A stretch of DNA of 64,000 nt from Duganella rivi (GTDB taxonomy: Bacteria > Pseudomonadota > Gammaproteobacteria > Burkholderiales > Burkholderiaceae_D): positions 372,001-436,000 of the forward strand of contig NZ_WWCK01000007.1 of the NCBI RefSeq assembly GCF_009857435.1. Reading direction: 5' to 3'. This document shows positions 26,515-34,140 of the stretch, in pieces. The position numbers and the translations under genes were made by a program. Each line of letters opens with the position of its first letter. The first letter of the stretch is position 1. Under the pieces are notes generated by a model. It was not told the origin of the DNA and ran no database searches. It worked only from the letters and a program-made list of their open reading frames with translations.

Positions 26515-27867
26515 ATGAGCGATACCCATTTTACCCACACCCAAGACCAGTTAAAGCAGCTCGCACGCGACGTGCTGGGCTACGCCAAAGCCCAAGGCGG
26601 CACCGATTGCGCCGTTGAAATCAGCGAGGGCAGCGGCTTGTCGGTGTCGGTACGCAAGAGCCAGATCGAGACCATCGAGCAAAACAAGGACAAGGGCATG
26701 GGGGTGACGGTGTTCATCGGCCAGCGCCGCGGCAACGCCTCGACCTCGGACTTTTCGCCGGCCGCCCTGAAGGCGACGGTGGAGGCGGCCTACAACATCG
26801 CGCGCTTCACGGCCGACGACGATTGCGCCGGTCTGGCCGATGAGGATCAGCTGGAATTGAACCCACGCGACCTGGAATTGTTCTATCCATGGCCGATTTC
26901 GACTGAAGAGGCGGTGAAGCTGGCGCAGCGCGCCGAGGCGGCCGCGTTTGCGGTCGATCCGCGCGTGACCAACTCGGAAGGCGCGGGCGTGCACGTGCAG
27001 CAATCGCACTTTGTGGCGGCCAATTCGCGCGGCTTTATCGGCGGCTATCCGTACTCGCGCCACACTTTGTCGGTGGCGCCGATTGCCGGCAAGGGCAAGC
27101 ATATGCAGCGCGACGACTGGTATTCGTCGGTGCGCGATGCGGCCAAGATGTCGTCGCCGGAAGCGATCGGCCGGTATGCGGCGGAGCGCGCGCTGGCGCG
27201 TTTGAATGCGCGCAGCATTGATACGCGCACTTGCCCGGTGCTGTTCGAGGCGCCGCTGGCGGCCGGTTTGCTGGGCGCGTTTGTACAGGCCACGTCGGGC
27301 GGCGCGCTGTATCGCAAGTCGTCGTTCCTGCTCGATTCCTTGGGCAAGCAGGTGCTGCCCAAGCATGTGCAGATTCATGAAGATCCGCATGTGATCGGCG
27401 GCGTCGGTTCGGCGCCGTTCGATGAAGAGGGCGTGCGCACGGTGAAGCGCGATGTGGTCAAGAATGGCGTGGTGCAGGGTTATTTCCTGTCGACCTATTC
27501 GGCGCGCAAGCTGGGCATGAAGACGACCGGCAATGCTGGCGGTTCGCATAATTTGTCGCTGACTTCGTCGCTGACCACGGCGGCCGATGACTTCGCCGGC
27601 ATGCTGCGCAAGATGGGCACCGGCTTGCTGGTCACCGAGCTGATGGGGCAGGGCACCAATTATGTGACCGGCGATTATTCGCGCGGCGCGGCCGGTTACT
27701 GGGTGGAAAATGGCGTGATCCAGTATCCGGTGGAGGAGATCACCATCGCCGGCAATATGAAGGATATGCTGGCGCAGATCGTTGCGGTTGGTAACGATGT
27801 GCTGGTGCGCGGCACCAAGTCCACCGGTTCGATCCTGATCGAAAATATGGTGGTGGCCGGCGCTTAA
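26515..27867 (+). CDS. pmbA: metalloprotease PmbA/TldE
   Basis: A 450-aa TldE-type subunit. Seen: LSVSVRKSQIETIEQNKDKGMGVTVF, and near the end TNYVTGDYSRGAAGYWVENGVIQYPVEEITIAGNMKDML, the TldD/PmbA C-terminal signature. PmbA lacks its own HExxxH and works with TldD in processing antibacterial peptides and degrading antitoxin; tldD is not in this window. ATG 26515 was chosen over the upstream 26476 on homology. Confidence 0.94.
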   Translation: MSDTHFTHTQDQLKQLARDVLGYAKAQGGTDCAVEISEGSGLSVSVRKSQIETIEQNKDKGMGVTVFIGQRRGNASTSDFSPAALKATVEAAYNIARFTADDDCAGLADEDQLELNPRDLELFYPWPISTEEAVKLAQRAEAAAFAVDPRVTNSEGAGVHVQQSHFVAANSRGFIGGYPYSRHTLSVAPIAGKGKHMQRDDWYSSVRDAAKMSSPEAIGRYAAERALARLNARSIDTRTCPVLFEAPLAAGLLGAFVQATSGGALYRKSSFLLDSLGKQVLPKHVQIHEDPHVIGGVGSAPFDEEGVRTVKRDVVKNGVVQGYFLSTYSARKLGMKTTGNAGGSHNLSLTSSLTTAADDFAGMLRKMGTGLLVTELMGQGTNYVTGDYSRGAAGYWVENGVIQYPVEEITIAGNMKDMLAQIVAVGNDVLVRGTKSTGSILIENMVVAGA

Positions 27868-27879
27868 GCCGGACTGTGT

Positions 27880-28320
27880 TTAGTCGGTAATGCGGCGGGC
27901 GCGGCGGCGGCGGTTGATGCCGGGCTGCTTGGGCCGCTCGCCGGCGGCGGCGCGCCAGGAGCTGGCGTGCGTCCAGCCTTCGCGGTAGTTGCGGCGGATG
28001 TAGATGTCGCGCCATGCATTGCGCACGCTGCCGCATACCTCCTCGGCCCAAGAGTTGGGCGTGACGATTTTTCCGTCGGCTATCAGCAGGTCGCCTTCCA
28101 CTTCCGCAAAGTAGCACATGCCGCGATGGCAGATGCGTAGGCTGGTGCCGTGGGGCAGGAACAAGTCTTTCCATTGGTAGCCATGGCTGGTCGGCTGCCC
28201 GTAGTTGCGGGCCATCCATTCTTGTAGCGCGATGAGCGTGATTTCCTCCTCTGAACGCAGGTCTTCGCGCTTGCGCATCTGGTAATTTAGTTCCAGATAT
28301 ACACGGTGGGTATGTTTCAT
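27880..28320 (-). CDS. orphan DNA-binding-type protein, paralog A (RHH/RAMA-like)
   Basis: A 146-aa protein of no family I can name, clearly homologous to the product at 51416-51880. Shared blocks: GYQWKDLFLPHGT, VEGDLLIADGKIVTP, RNAWRDIYI, EGW and a basic RRRRARR tail. The central block (EVEGDLLIADGKIVTPNSWAEEVCG then RNAWRDI) resembles RAMA-type domains. The N-terminus aligns with a ribbon-helix-helix fold in the paralog, but this ATG would remove most of the beta-strand. The codons just upstream still encode RQNQATI, matching paralog RQNEAVT, yet no ATG, GTG or TTG occurs between them and the preceding in-frame stop. The gene starts eight bases from a 132-bp repeat operator. Confidence 0.75.
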   Translation of the reverse strand: MKHTHRVYLELNYQMRKREDLRSEEEITLIALQEWMARNYGQPTSHGYQWKDLFLPHGTSLRICHRGMCYFAEVEGDLLIADGKIVTPNSWAEEVCGSVRNAWRDIYIRRNYREGWTHASSWRAAAGERPKQPGINRRRRARRITD

Positions 28321-28327
28321 AATGGTC

Positions 28328-28459
28328 GCCTGATTTTGTCTGAAACTGCCTGTGAAATGCCTGCCTTTGTAACAGTTAGACAGCGCCCCTCAGAGGGAAG
28401 TTCCGCAAAATGCCTTAAACGCTCAGGCATTCTTCAGGCGATTTCAGACAAAATCAGGC
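28328..28459. promoter_or_regulatory. inverted array of eight GYCTG pentamers (operator A)
   Basis: On the plus strand GCCTG/GTCTG occur at 28328, 28338, 28348 and 28359. Their complements CAGGC/CAGAC occur at 28424, 28435, 28445 and 28455. The spacing is 10, 10, 11 in one arm and mirrored 11, 10, 10 in the other. The outer parts of the arms are an 18-bp perfect inverted repeat (GCCTGATTTTGTCTGAAA). The array spans 132 bp and ends eight bases before the paralog A start codon. Helical phasing suggests cooperative binding of a dimeric regulator, most simply the adjacent gene product. Confidence 0.75.
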
Positions 28460-28494
28460 AAGAGGTTTAGGTACTAAACCCTGTGTGTATATCC

Positions 28495-28943
28495 TCACTT
28501 GCAGAGTTTGCTTGTGGGTTGGCCGCAGGCGATCAGGCGGCCGATGTCGGGATTGCCGAGGTAATCCAGGTGCGCGCCGCTTGCGCAGCAGGCGTTGCAG
28601 GCTGTCGGGCGGTGGCGAGGGCATGGCGCCAGCGGCCGGCAGCGTTTGGTCGGCCAGCGATAGCAAGGGAATCTGATTGGCTGCCATCACGAGGTAGCGC
28701 ATGCGTGCTACTGGTCAGTGGCGACCAGATCAAGACTTCGTTGATCCAGCCGGCGTCATGCGTGCAGATGCCATGCACCAGCAGCACGTCGGCGGCATGG
28801 CCGTTGGACTGCGCGGCCAGATCGATCAGGCCGGGAAATTGCGCGGGTGGCGCAGCGGGCAACAAAGGCGGGTGATACGGCGTGCTGCACGCTGGCAGCA
28901 GGAGCATCAAGGGGAGTGTGAAGCGGAGCAGGCTGCGTGGCAT
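28495..28943 (-). pseudogene. broken alpha/beta-hydrolase lipoprotein gene
   Basis: The 5' part is intact: a GGAGG site, a lipoprotein signal (MPRSLLRFTLPLMLLLPACS), then ADVLLVHGICTHDAGW, which looks like the start of an alpha/beta hydrolase core. Soon after, the frame turns into low-quality sequence. A second frame holds MRYLVMAANQIPLLSLADQ and SLQRLLRKR. A third frame ends with AHLDYLGNPDIGRLIACGQP and a stop at 28495. The total is far too short for a hydrolase and the nucleophile region is missing, so I infer an internal deletion plus frameshift. Confidence 0.55.
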
Positions 28944-29039
28944 GATGAACCTCCGAACGCGGCGCGCGAATGCGCCGCCCGGAGTCCAGTGTAAAGATCC
29001 CCGCCGCGCCCGCCTTGTGGCGCCGCAGGGCTTGCTGTT

Positions 29040-30170
29040 TTACTGTTGCGCCAACAGCGATTGCAGCACCGGCTGCAAGATCGCCTTGCCCAGCTCGGCG
29101 CTGCGGGCGCCGTTCCAGCCGGTGTCTGGATCGGGATCGTTGGCGTTGTCCTTGAACGGCATCTCCAGGGTCAGCGACAGGCAGCCGAAAGCGTGGGTGA
29201 TGTGCGGCGAACCCATGGTCAGCGTTTCCGGCGTGTACGGTGTTTCGCCGTAGCCAAATTCGTCCTGGAAGTCCGGGCTGGCGATCAGGAAGTTATCGAT
29301 GAAGTATTGCTGCGCTTCGGCCTGATCCGGCGTGAAGGTCGGCAACGATTCGCTGCCGGCCACGAATACATAAGGCAAGCCTTCGTCGCCGTGGATGTCC
29401 AGGCACAGGTCGACGCCGATCTCGTGCATCTTCTGCTTGACCAGGAACACTTCCGGGCTGCGCTCCATGGTTGGATTCAGCCACTCGCGGTTCAGGTTGG
29501 CGCCGGCCGCGTTGGTACGCAGATTGCCGCGCACCGAGCCGTCCGGGTTCATATTCGGCACCACGTAGAACACCGCTTCCTTCAGGCACTGGCGGCCGAA
29601 CGGATTGGCCGGATCGAGCAGCGCTTCAACGAAGCCTTCGACAAACCATTCAGCCATGGTTTCGCCCGGGTGCTGGCGCGCGATCACCCATACTTTTTGC
29701 TCTGCTTCCGGGTCGCCGATCACCAGCATGTTCAGATCGCGGCCATCGATGGTGCTGCCGAGGTCTTCCAGCTTGACCAGCGGCGACAGCTGGGCGCTGT
29801 CGAGCAGGGCCAGGTGGCGTTCCCACGAGTACGGCTCGAAGTAGGCGTAGTAGACGCTGTCGTATTCCGGCGTGTGCTCGATGGTCATGGTCTGGCCGTC
29901 GTAGCTGGTCGGCACGCGGAACCACGAGTCGCGGTCGTAGCTGGCCACGGCCTGGTAGTCTTTCCAGCCGTCCGGGTAGGCGGCCTTGCCGGCGTTGAGG
30001 AAGTTCATGGTCAGCGGCGTGCCCTGCGCGCCCTGCACGCGGTAGTAGAACCACTGGATGATGTCGGCGTGGGAATCCTTGCGGATGTTGAGGTCGATCG
30101 CGGCCGGATCGTCGGCGCGAACCACTTCGATAGCGCCGGCGTCGAACTGCTGGCTGATTTTGATAGGCAT
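29040..30170 (-). CDS. M14 family zinc carboxypeptidase, cytosolic type
   Basis: A 376-aa protein. An N-terminal beta domain (~1-120) precedes the peptidase domain with zinc ligands His167 and Glu170 (RQHPGET) and His260 (LDIHGDEG). Substrate-binding residues lie in NLRTNAAGANLNREW (~216-230), and the likely catalytic Glu in LTLEMPF near the C-terminus. No signal peptide. The layout matches bacterial homologues of the cytosolic carboxypeptidase (CCP/M14D) group that trim C-terminal residues; substrate unknown. Confidence 0.9.
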   Translation of the reverse strand: MPIKISQQFDAGAIEVVRADDPAAIDLNIRKDSHADIIQWFYYRVQGAQGTPLTMNFLNAGKAAYPDGWKDYQAVASYDRDSWFRVPTSYDGQTMTIEHTPEYDSVYYAYFEPYSWERHLALLDSAQLSPLVKLEDLGSTIDGRDLNMLVIGDPEAEQKVWVIARQHPGETMAEWFVEGFVEALLDPANPFGRQCLKEAVFYVVPNMNPDGSVRGNLRTNAAGANLNREWLNPTMERSPEVFLVKQKMHEIGVDLCLDIHGDEGLPYVFVAGSESLPTFTPDQAEAQQYFIDNFLIASPDFQDEFGYGETPYTPETLTMGSPHITHAFGCLSLTLEMPFKDNANDPDPDTGWNGARSAELGKAILQPVLQSLLAQQ

Positions 30171-30298
30171 GGCGGAATCCTGATGAATTCTATAGTGATA
30201 GTCGACCGCGCTTGTGGCGCAGAGCCGACATGATACAGGCTCCCGCGCCGCGCCGCGCGGAATTCCGCTGGATTGCCGCCGCCGGCGCCGTGGCAGGT

Positions 30299-31288
30299 CT
30301 AGGCCAGCCCGCCGAAGCGGTCGAAAAAGGCGGGCTCGGCGGCCGGGGCGGCGGCGTCTTCGCGGCGCAGGGCGAGCTCGATGTGCTGCTCGGCGGCGGC
30401 GTAGACTTCAAGGTAGATTTGCCGCGCCAGCTCGTAGGCCAAGGCGCCCGGCCATGGCGTCGGCAGCAGTTCGACCGGCAGCTGCGGGTCGTGCAGCTGC
30501 ACCCGGCGGTAGGCGTGCACCAGCAGCGTGCGCACCACGAAAGCCTTCTCCGGCGTCAGCGGCTGGTCGCAGGCCTCCACGCCGGTGGCGCCGTCCATGC
30601 CGGCGCTGCCCGGCGGCAGGCCGGCGGCCGCGTCGTTGGTGGCGCGAATGGCCGCCAGCAGCGGCTCGAACTGGGCGAGGAACTTGCTGTAGCCGGCCGC
30701 CACCGCCGCCACGTCCCAGCCCTCGGCCACCAGGTCGCTCAATGGCCGCGCGCTCACCTGCCGCATCGACTTGCCCTGCACCACAAACAGCTTGCCGGCT
30801 ACGCCGAGGCGCTTCAGCAATTCATCGAGCGCCGGGCCGTCGGCCGCCGGATGCCCCATGATGCCGGGCGCGATCACGCTATAGCCCTCCCACAGCAATT
30901 CCTTGCGCACCGCCGCCCGCTCGGCCGCGTTAAGCGCGCCGTCGCCGTTGAGCACCAGCGTCCAGCTGCCGTCCCAGTGCACATTGGGCGGCGCATAAAT
31001 GCGGCGGTAGGCGTGCACGAAGCGCGCCATCGCGTCCGGCGTGATCGCGTAGGAGGCGCGGCGGCCGTCGCGCTGGGCGCCCAGCCAGCCTTCCTGCGCC
31101 AGCCGGAACACCGAGGTGCGCAGCAGGCGGTCGTTGACGCCGAACGGCGCCAGCAGCTCGATCAGGCTGCCCAGCCACACCATGCCGCCGTGCGGCACGA
31201 TGGCGTCGCCAAAAATGGTCACCACCAGCGATTTCGAGCGCGGCGGGTCGGTGGCCAGAAAGCCGGCGATCCATTCGTTGCAATTCAT
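30299..31288 (-). CDS. paaX: phenylacetate operon repressor PaaX
   Basis: A 329-aa GntR-like winged-helix repressor. SLVVTIFGDAIVPHGGMVWL at the N-terminus and LRTSVFRLAQEGWLGAQRDGRRASY are the PaaX DNA-binding region; the C-terminal PaaX domain carries FVVRTLLVHAYRRVQLHDPQLP. PaaX represses the catabolic genes until phenylacetyl-CoA binds. The start at 31288 (MNCNEWIAGFL) is chosen because longer versions run into the promoter. It is divergent from paaA with 155 bp between them. Confidence 0.94.
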   Translation of the reverse strand: MNCNEWIAGFLATDPPRSKSLVVTIFGDAIVPHGGMVWLGSLIELLAPFGVNDRLLRTSVFRLAQEGWLGAQRDGRRASYAITPDAMARFVHAYRRIYAPPNVHWDGSWTLVLNGDGALNAAERAAVRKELLWEGYSVIAPGIMGHPAADGPALDELLKRLGVAGKLFVVQGKSMRQVSARPLSDLVAEGWDVAAVAAGYSKFLAQFEPLLAAIRATNDAAAGLPPGSAGMDGATGVEACDQPLTPEKAFVVRTLLVHAYRRVQLHDPQLPVELLPTPWPGALAYELARQIYLEVYAAAEQHIELALRREDAAAPAAEPAFFDRFGGLA

Positions 31289-31350
31289 AGGCAGCCAATT
31301 AACCTGTACATGGAAACAATAGTTTACTTGCCCCGGCGCGCCGCCGCAAA

Positions 31351-31365
31351 GCATTAACGTAATGC
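31351..31365. promoter_or_regulatory. palindrome GCATTA-ACG-TAATGC, candidate PaaX operator
   Basis: A perfect 6+6 palindrome in the paaX-paaA intergenic region, 28 bp upstream of the proposed paaA -35 box. It does not copy the E. coli PaaX consensus (TGATTC-type arms), so it could instead bind another regulator. Confidence 0.4.
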
Positions 31366-31393
31366 AATTCCATGACGTGAGTCAAAAAATGCG

Positions 31394-31422
31394 TAGACAA
31401 AGGTAAAGCTGTATCGTATTCT
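31394..31422 (+). promoter_or_regulatory. sigma70-type promoter for paaA
   Basis: TAGACA (31394-31399, five of six matches to TTGACA) and TATTCT (31417-31422, four of six to TATAAT) are separated by exactly 17 bp. The expected transcription start would be near 31429, just before the GGAGGAG ribosome site and ATG at 31444, giving a very short leader. Confidence 0.5.
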
Positions 31423-31443
31423 GTGCTGAAGGAGGAGACAGCC

Positions 31444-32430
31444 ATGTACGCACAACTGGTAGAGACCGGCCTCAAGCAGGTTCGCACGGCGGCCGAGATG
31501 GGCGCCGAGGAGCAGGCGTTCCAGGCCCGCATCGACGCCGGCGTCAAGATCGAAGCCAAGGACTGGATGCCGGACGCTTACCGCAAAACGCTGGTGCGGC
31601 AGATCTCGCAGCACGCCCACTCGGAAATCGTCGGCCAGCTGCCGGAGGGGAACTGGGTGACGCGCGCGCCCACGCTCAAGCGCAAGTCCATCCTGCTGGC
31701 CAAGATCCAGGACGAGGCCGGCCACGGCCTGTACCTGTACAGCGCCGCCGAAACCTTGGGCGTGTCGCGCGACGAGCTGCTGGCGGCGCTGCACAGCGGC
31801 AAAGCCAAGTACTCGAGCATCTTCAATTACCCAACGCTGTCGTGGGCCGACATGGGGGCGATCGGCTGGCTGGTGGACGGCTCGGCCATCATCAACCAGA
31901 TCCCGCTGTGCCGCTGCTCGTACGGCCCGTATGCGCGCGCCATGATCCGCGTGTGCAAGGAAGAATCGTTCCACGCGCGCCAGGGCTACGACATCATGCT
32001 GGCGCTGTGCCGCGGCACGCCGGCGCAGAAGGCCATGGCGCAGGACGCGCTGAACCGCTGGTGGTGGCCGTCGCTGATGATGTTCGGCCCCTCGGACGCG
32101 GAGTCGGTCAACAGCGCGCAATCGGCGCAGTGGCGCATCAAGCTGTTCTCCAACGACGAACTGCGCCAGCGCATGGTCGATCAAACCGTGCCGCAGGCCG
32201 AGTACCTTGGCCTGACCATTCCCGATCCCGACCTGCGCTGGAACGCCGATACCGGCCACTACGACTTCGGCGCCATCGACTGGGCCGAATTCCAGGAAGT
32301 CTTGAAAGGCAACGGCCCGTGCAACCGCGAGCGCCTGCGCACCCGCGTCAAGGCCTGGGACGACGGCGAATGGTTCCGCGACGCGCTGGTCGCCCACGCC
32401 GACAAACAAGCAGCGCGCGCCGCCGCATAA
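31444..32430 (+). CDS. paaA: phenylacetyl-CoA 1,2-epoxidase subunit PaaA
   Basis: A 328-aa catalytic diiron subunit of the PaaABCE monooxygenase that converts phenylacetyl-CoA to the ring-1,2-epoxide. Ferritin-like ligand motifs are present: [20 protein letters not shown] (ExxH) and [17 protein letters not shown] (ExxH). ATG 31444 follows GGAGGAGACA. First gene of a twelve-gene catabolic run; paaB starts 11 bases after its stop. Confidence 0.97.
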   Translation: MYAQLVETGLKQVRTAAEMGAEEQAFQARIDAGVKIEAKDWMPDAYRKTLVRQISQHAHSEIVGQLPEGNWVTRAPTLKRKSILLAKIQDEAGHGLYLYSAAETLGVSRDELLAALHSGKAKYSSIFNYPTLSWADMGAIGWLVDGSAIINQIPLCRCSYGPYARAMIRVCKEESFHARQGYDIMLALCRGTPAQKAMAQDALNRWWWPSLMMFGPSDAESVNSAQSAQWRIKLFSNDELRQRMVDQTVPQAEYLGLTIPDPDLRWNADTGHYDFGAIDWAEFQEVLKGNGPCNRERLRTRVKAWDDGEWFRDALVAHADKQAARAAA

Positions 32431-32441
32431 AGGAGACAGCA

Positions 32442-32726
32442 ATGAGCAAGGAATGGCCTCTGTGGGAAGTGTTCATCCGCAGCCAGCACGGGCTGGCGCA
32501 CAAGCACGTGGGCAGCCTGCACGCGCCGGACGCGGAGATGGCGGTGAATAACGCGCGCGATGTCTACACGCGCCGCAATGAAGGCGTCAGCATCTGGGTG
32601 GTGCGCGCGGCCGATATCGTCGCCAGTAGCCCGGCCGACAAGGGCGCGCTGTTCGAGCCGTCCAACAGCAAGGTGTATCGCCATCCGACCTTCTTCCCGA
32701 TGCCGGAAGAAGTCAAGAACTTGTAA
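32442..32726 (+). CDS. paaB: phenylacetyl-CoA epoxidase subunit PaaB
   Basis: A 94-aa small subunit starting MSKEWPLWEVFIRSQHGLAH, with VGSLHAPDAEMAVNNARDVYTRR and FPMPEEVKNL typical of PaaB. It is needed for assembly and activity of the epoxidase complex rather than catalysis. AGGAGA precedes the ATG. Length and sequence are normal for the family. Confidence 0.96.
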   Translation: MSKEWPLWEVFIRSQHGLAHKHVGSLHAPDAEMAVNNARDVYTRRNEGVSIWVVRAADIVASSPADKGALFEPSNSKVYRHPTFFPMPEEVKNL

Positions 32727-32736
32727 GGCGGCCGCC

Positions 32737-33489
32737 ATGGATCACAAAGTCAACTACCTGCTGCGCCTTGGCGACAACGCCTTGATCTTGAGCCAGCAAT
32801 TGTCGCAGTGGTGCGGCAAGGGGCCGGCGCTGGAAGAGGACATGGCGCTGACCAACGTGGCGCTCGACCTGCTGGGCCAGACGCGCATGTGGTACGAGTA
32901 CGCCGCCGAACTGGAAGGCGCGGGCCGCGACGAAGATGCGCTGGCTTACCTGCGCGATGCGCATGAGTTCAAAAACTGCCTGCTGCTGGAACAGCCGAAC
33001 GGGAATTATGCCGACACGCTGGTGCGGCAGTTCTTCTTCGATGCGTGGCACTACTTCTTGATCGAAGGACTGACGCGCAGCAGCGATGCGCGCATGGCGG
33101 CGATTGCGGAGAAGGCGCTGAAAGAGGTGACTTACCATCTGCGCCGCAGCGGCGATTTGATGGTGCGGCTGGGCGATGGCACGGAGCTCAGTCACGCCAA
33201 AACCCAAAGCGCCGTCAATGAATTGTGGATGTATAGCGGCGAGGTGTTTGCCTACGACGCGGTGGACGAGGCGATGGTCGCCGCCGGCGTCGCGCCGCCC
33301 GCAGACGAACTGCGCGCGCACTGGTTGGCGCACGTGGCCGAGATTCTGGCCGAGGCCACGCTGACCATGCCGCCGGCCGACGCCTGGATGCAGCGCGGCG
33401 GCAAGCAAGGCCGCCACAGCGAGCACCTCGGCTACATCCTGGCCGAGATGCAGTTCCTGCAGCGCGCCTATCCCGGCGCCACGTGGTAA
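32737..33489 (+). CDS. paaC: phenylacetyl-CoA epoxidase subunit PaaC
   Basis: A 250-aa ferritin-fold structural partner of PaaA: MDHKVNYLLRLGDNALILSQ, LGQTRMWYEYAAELEG, YLRDAHEFKNCLLLEQPNG. It stabilises PaaA and lacks an active diiron centre. Starts 10 bases after paaB with a weak ribosome site (AAGGCGG), consistent with coupled translation. Confidence 0.96.
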   Translation: MDHKVNYLLRLGDNALILSQQLSQWCGKGPALEEDMALTNVALDLLGQTRMWYEYAAELEGAGRDEDALAYLRDAHEFKNCLLLEQPNGNYADTLVRQFFFDAWHYFLIEGLTRSSDARMAAIAEKALKEVTYHLRRSGDLMVRLGDGTELSHAKTQSAVNELWMYSGEVFAYDAVDEAMVAAGVAPPADELRAHWLAHVAEILAEATLTMPPADAWMQRGGKQGRHSEHLGYILAEMQFLQRAYPGATW

Positions 33490-33502
33490 CAGCGAGCCAG
33501 CA

Positions 33503-34135
33503 ATGAAAGCCGCCGCCACTGCCATCGCCGCCGCAGCACCCGCTGTCCGCAGCGCCGCCGACGCGGCCCGAGTGCATGCCCCCGGCGCCGTCGCCCCGGC
33601 GAAGGCCGGGGCCCATGCTGAGCAAATTTTTGCGTGGCTCGGCGAAGTGCCCGATCCCGAAATCCCGGTCATCAGCATTGTCGACTTGGGCATCGTGCGC
33701 GACGTGCGCGTGGCGGACGACGGCGCGTGCGACGTCACCATCACGCCAACCTACTCCGGCTGCCCGGCCATGCAAGTGATCGCCGACGCCATCATCGAAG
33801 CGCTGCATGCGCGCGGCGTGGCGACGGTGCGGCTGCACAACCAGCTCTCGCCCGCATGGACGACCGACTGGATGAGCGATGCCGGCAAAGCGGCCCTGCG
33901 CGGCTACGGCATTGCGCCCCCTGCGCAGCAAGTGATCGACATCAGCGGCCTGCGCGCAGGCCGCACCGCGCTGGCGGCAGTGTCGCGCCGGGCCGTGATC
34001 GCGCCTTCGGTCGCCTGCCCGCATTGCGGCGCCACGCACACCGAAATCACCAGCCAATTCGGTTCCACGCCCTGCAAGGCGCTGTACAAATGCCTGGCCT
34101 GCCGCGAGCCTTTCGACTACTTCAAGTGCCACTAA
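33503..34135 (+). CDS. paaD: PaaD, Fe-S cluster maturation factor for the epoxidase, with extended N-terminus
   Basis: A 210-aa protein. The MIP18/DUF59 domain begins at ~40 (EQIFAWLGEVPDPEIPVISI), contains the conserved Cys in TYSGCPAM, and the C-terminus has a zinc-ribbon (CPHCG ... CKALYKCLACREPF). PaaD is thought to help assemble the PaaE iron-sulfur cluster. The first ~38 residues are Ala-rich and exceed the E. coli protein; part of them (GAVAPAKAGAHA) is encoded by a palindromic repeat. The ribosome site before 33503 is poor, so translation might start elsewhere, but no Met follows before the domain. Confidence 0.9.
   Translation: MKAAATAIAAAAPAVRSAADAARVHAPGAVAPAKAGAHAEQIFAWLGEVPDPEIPVISIVDLGIVRDVRVADDGACDVTITPTYSGCPAMQVIADAIIEALHARGVATVRLHNQLSPAWTTDWMSDAGKAALRGYGIAPPAQQVIDISGLRAGRTALAAVSRRAVIAPSVACPHCGATHTEITSQFGSTPCKALYKCLACREPFDYFKCH
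33594..33611. repeat. REP-like palindrome inside paaD coding sequence
   Basis: CCCCGGC-GAAG-GCCGGGG forms a 7-bp GC stem with a tetraloop. Together with flanking GGCGCCGT and CCCATGC it matches the widespread proteobacterial repeat whose complementary frame translates as WAPAFAGAT. It lies in frame within the 5' end of paaD. Confidence 0.6.
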
Positions 34136-34140
34136 CGATC

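Noticed and set aside
28328-28459. Inverted repeats as ends of an insertion sequence
   Set aside because: No transposase between the arms (only ~60 bp), no target duplication seen, and the arms are built of phased pentamers.
28454-28702. Independent 82-aa minus-strand ORF
   Set aside because: Read as one frame of the decayed hydrolase gene; it has no ribosome site and its end runs into operator A.
33634-34140. Upstream in-frame extension of paaE
   Set aside because: It overlaps paaD in another register and is Arg-rich noise; PaaE homology begins at ATG 34141.
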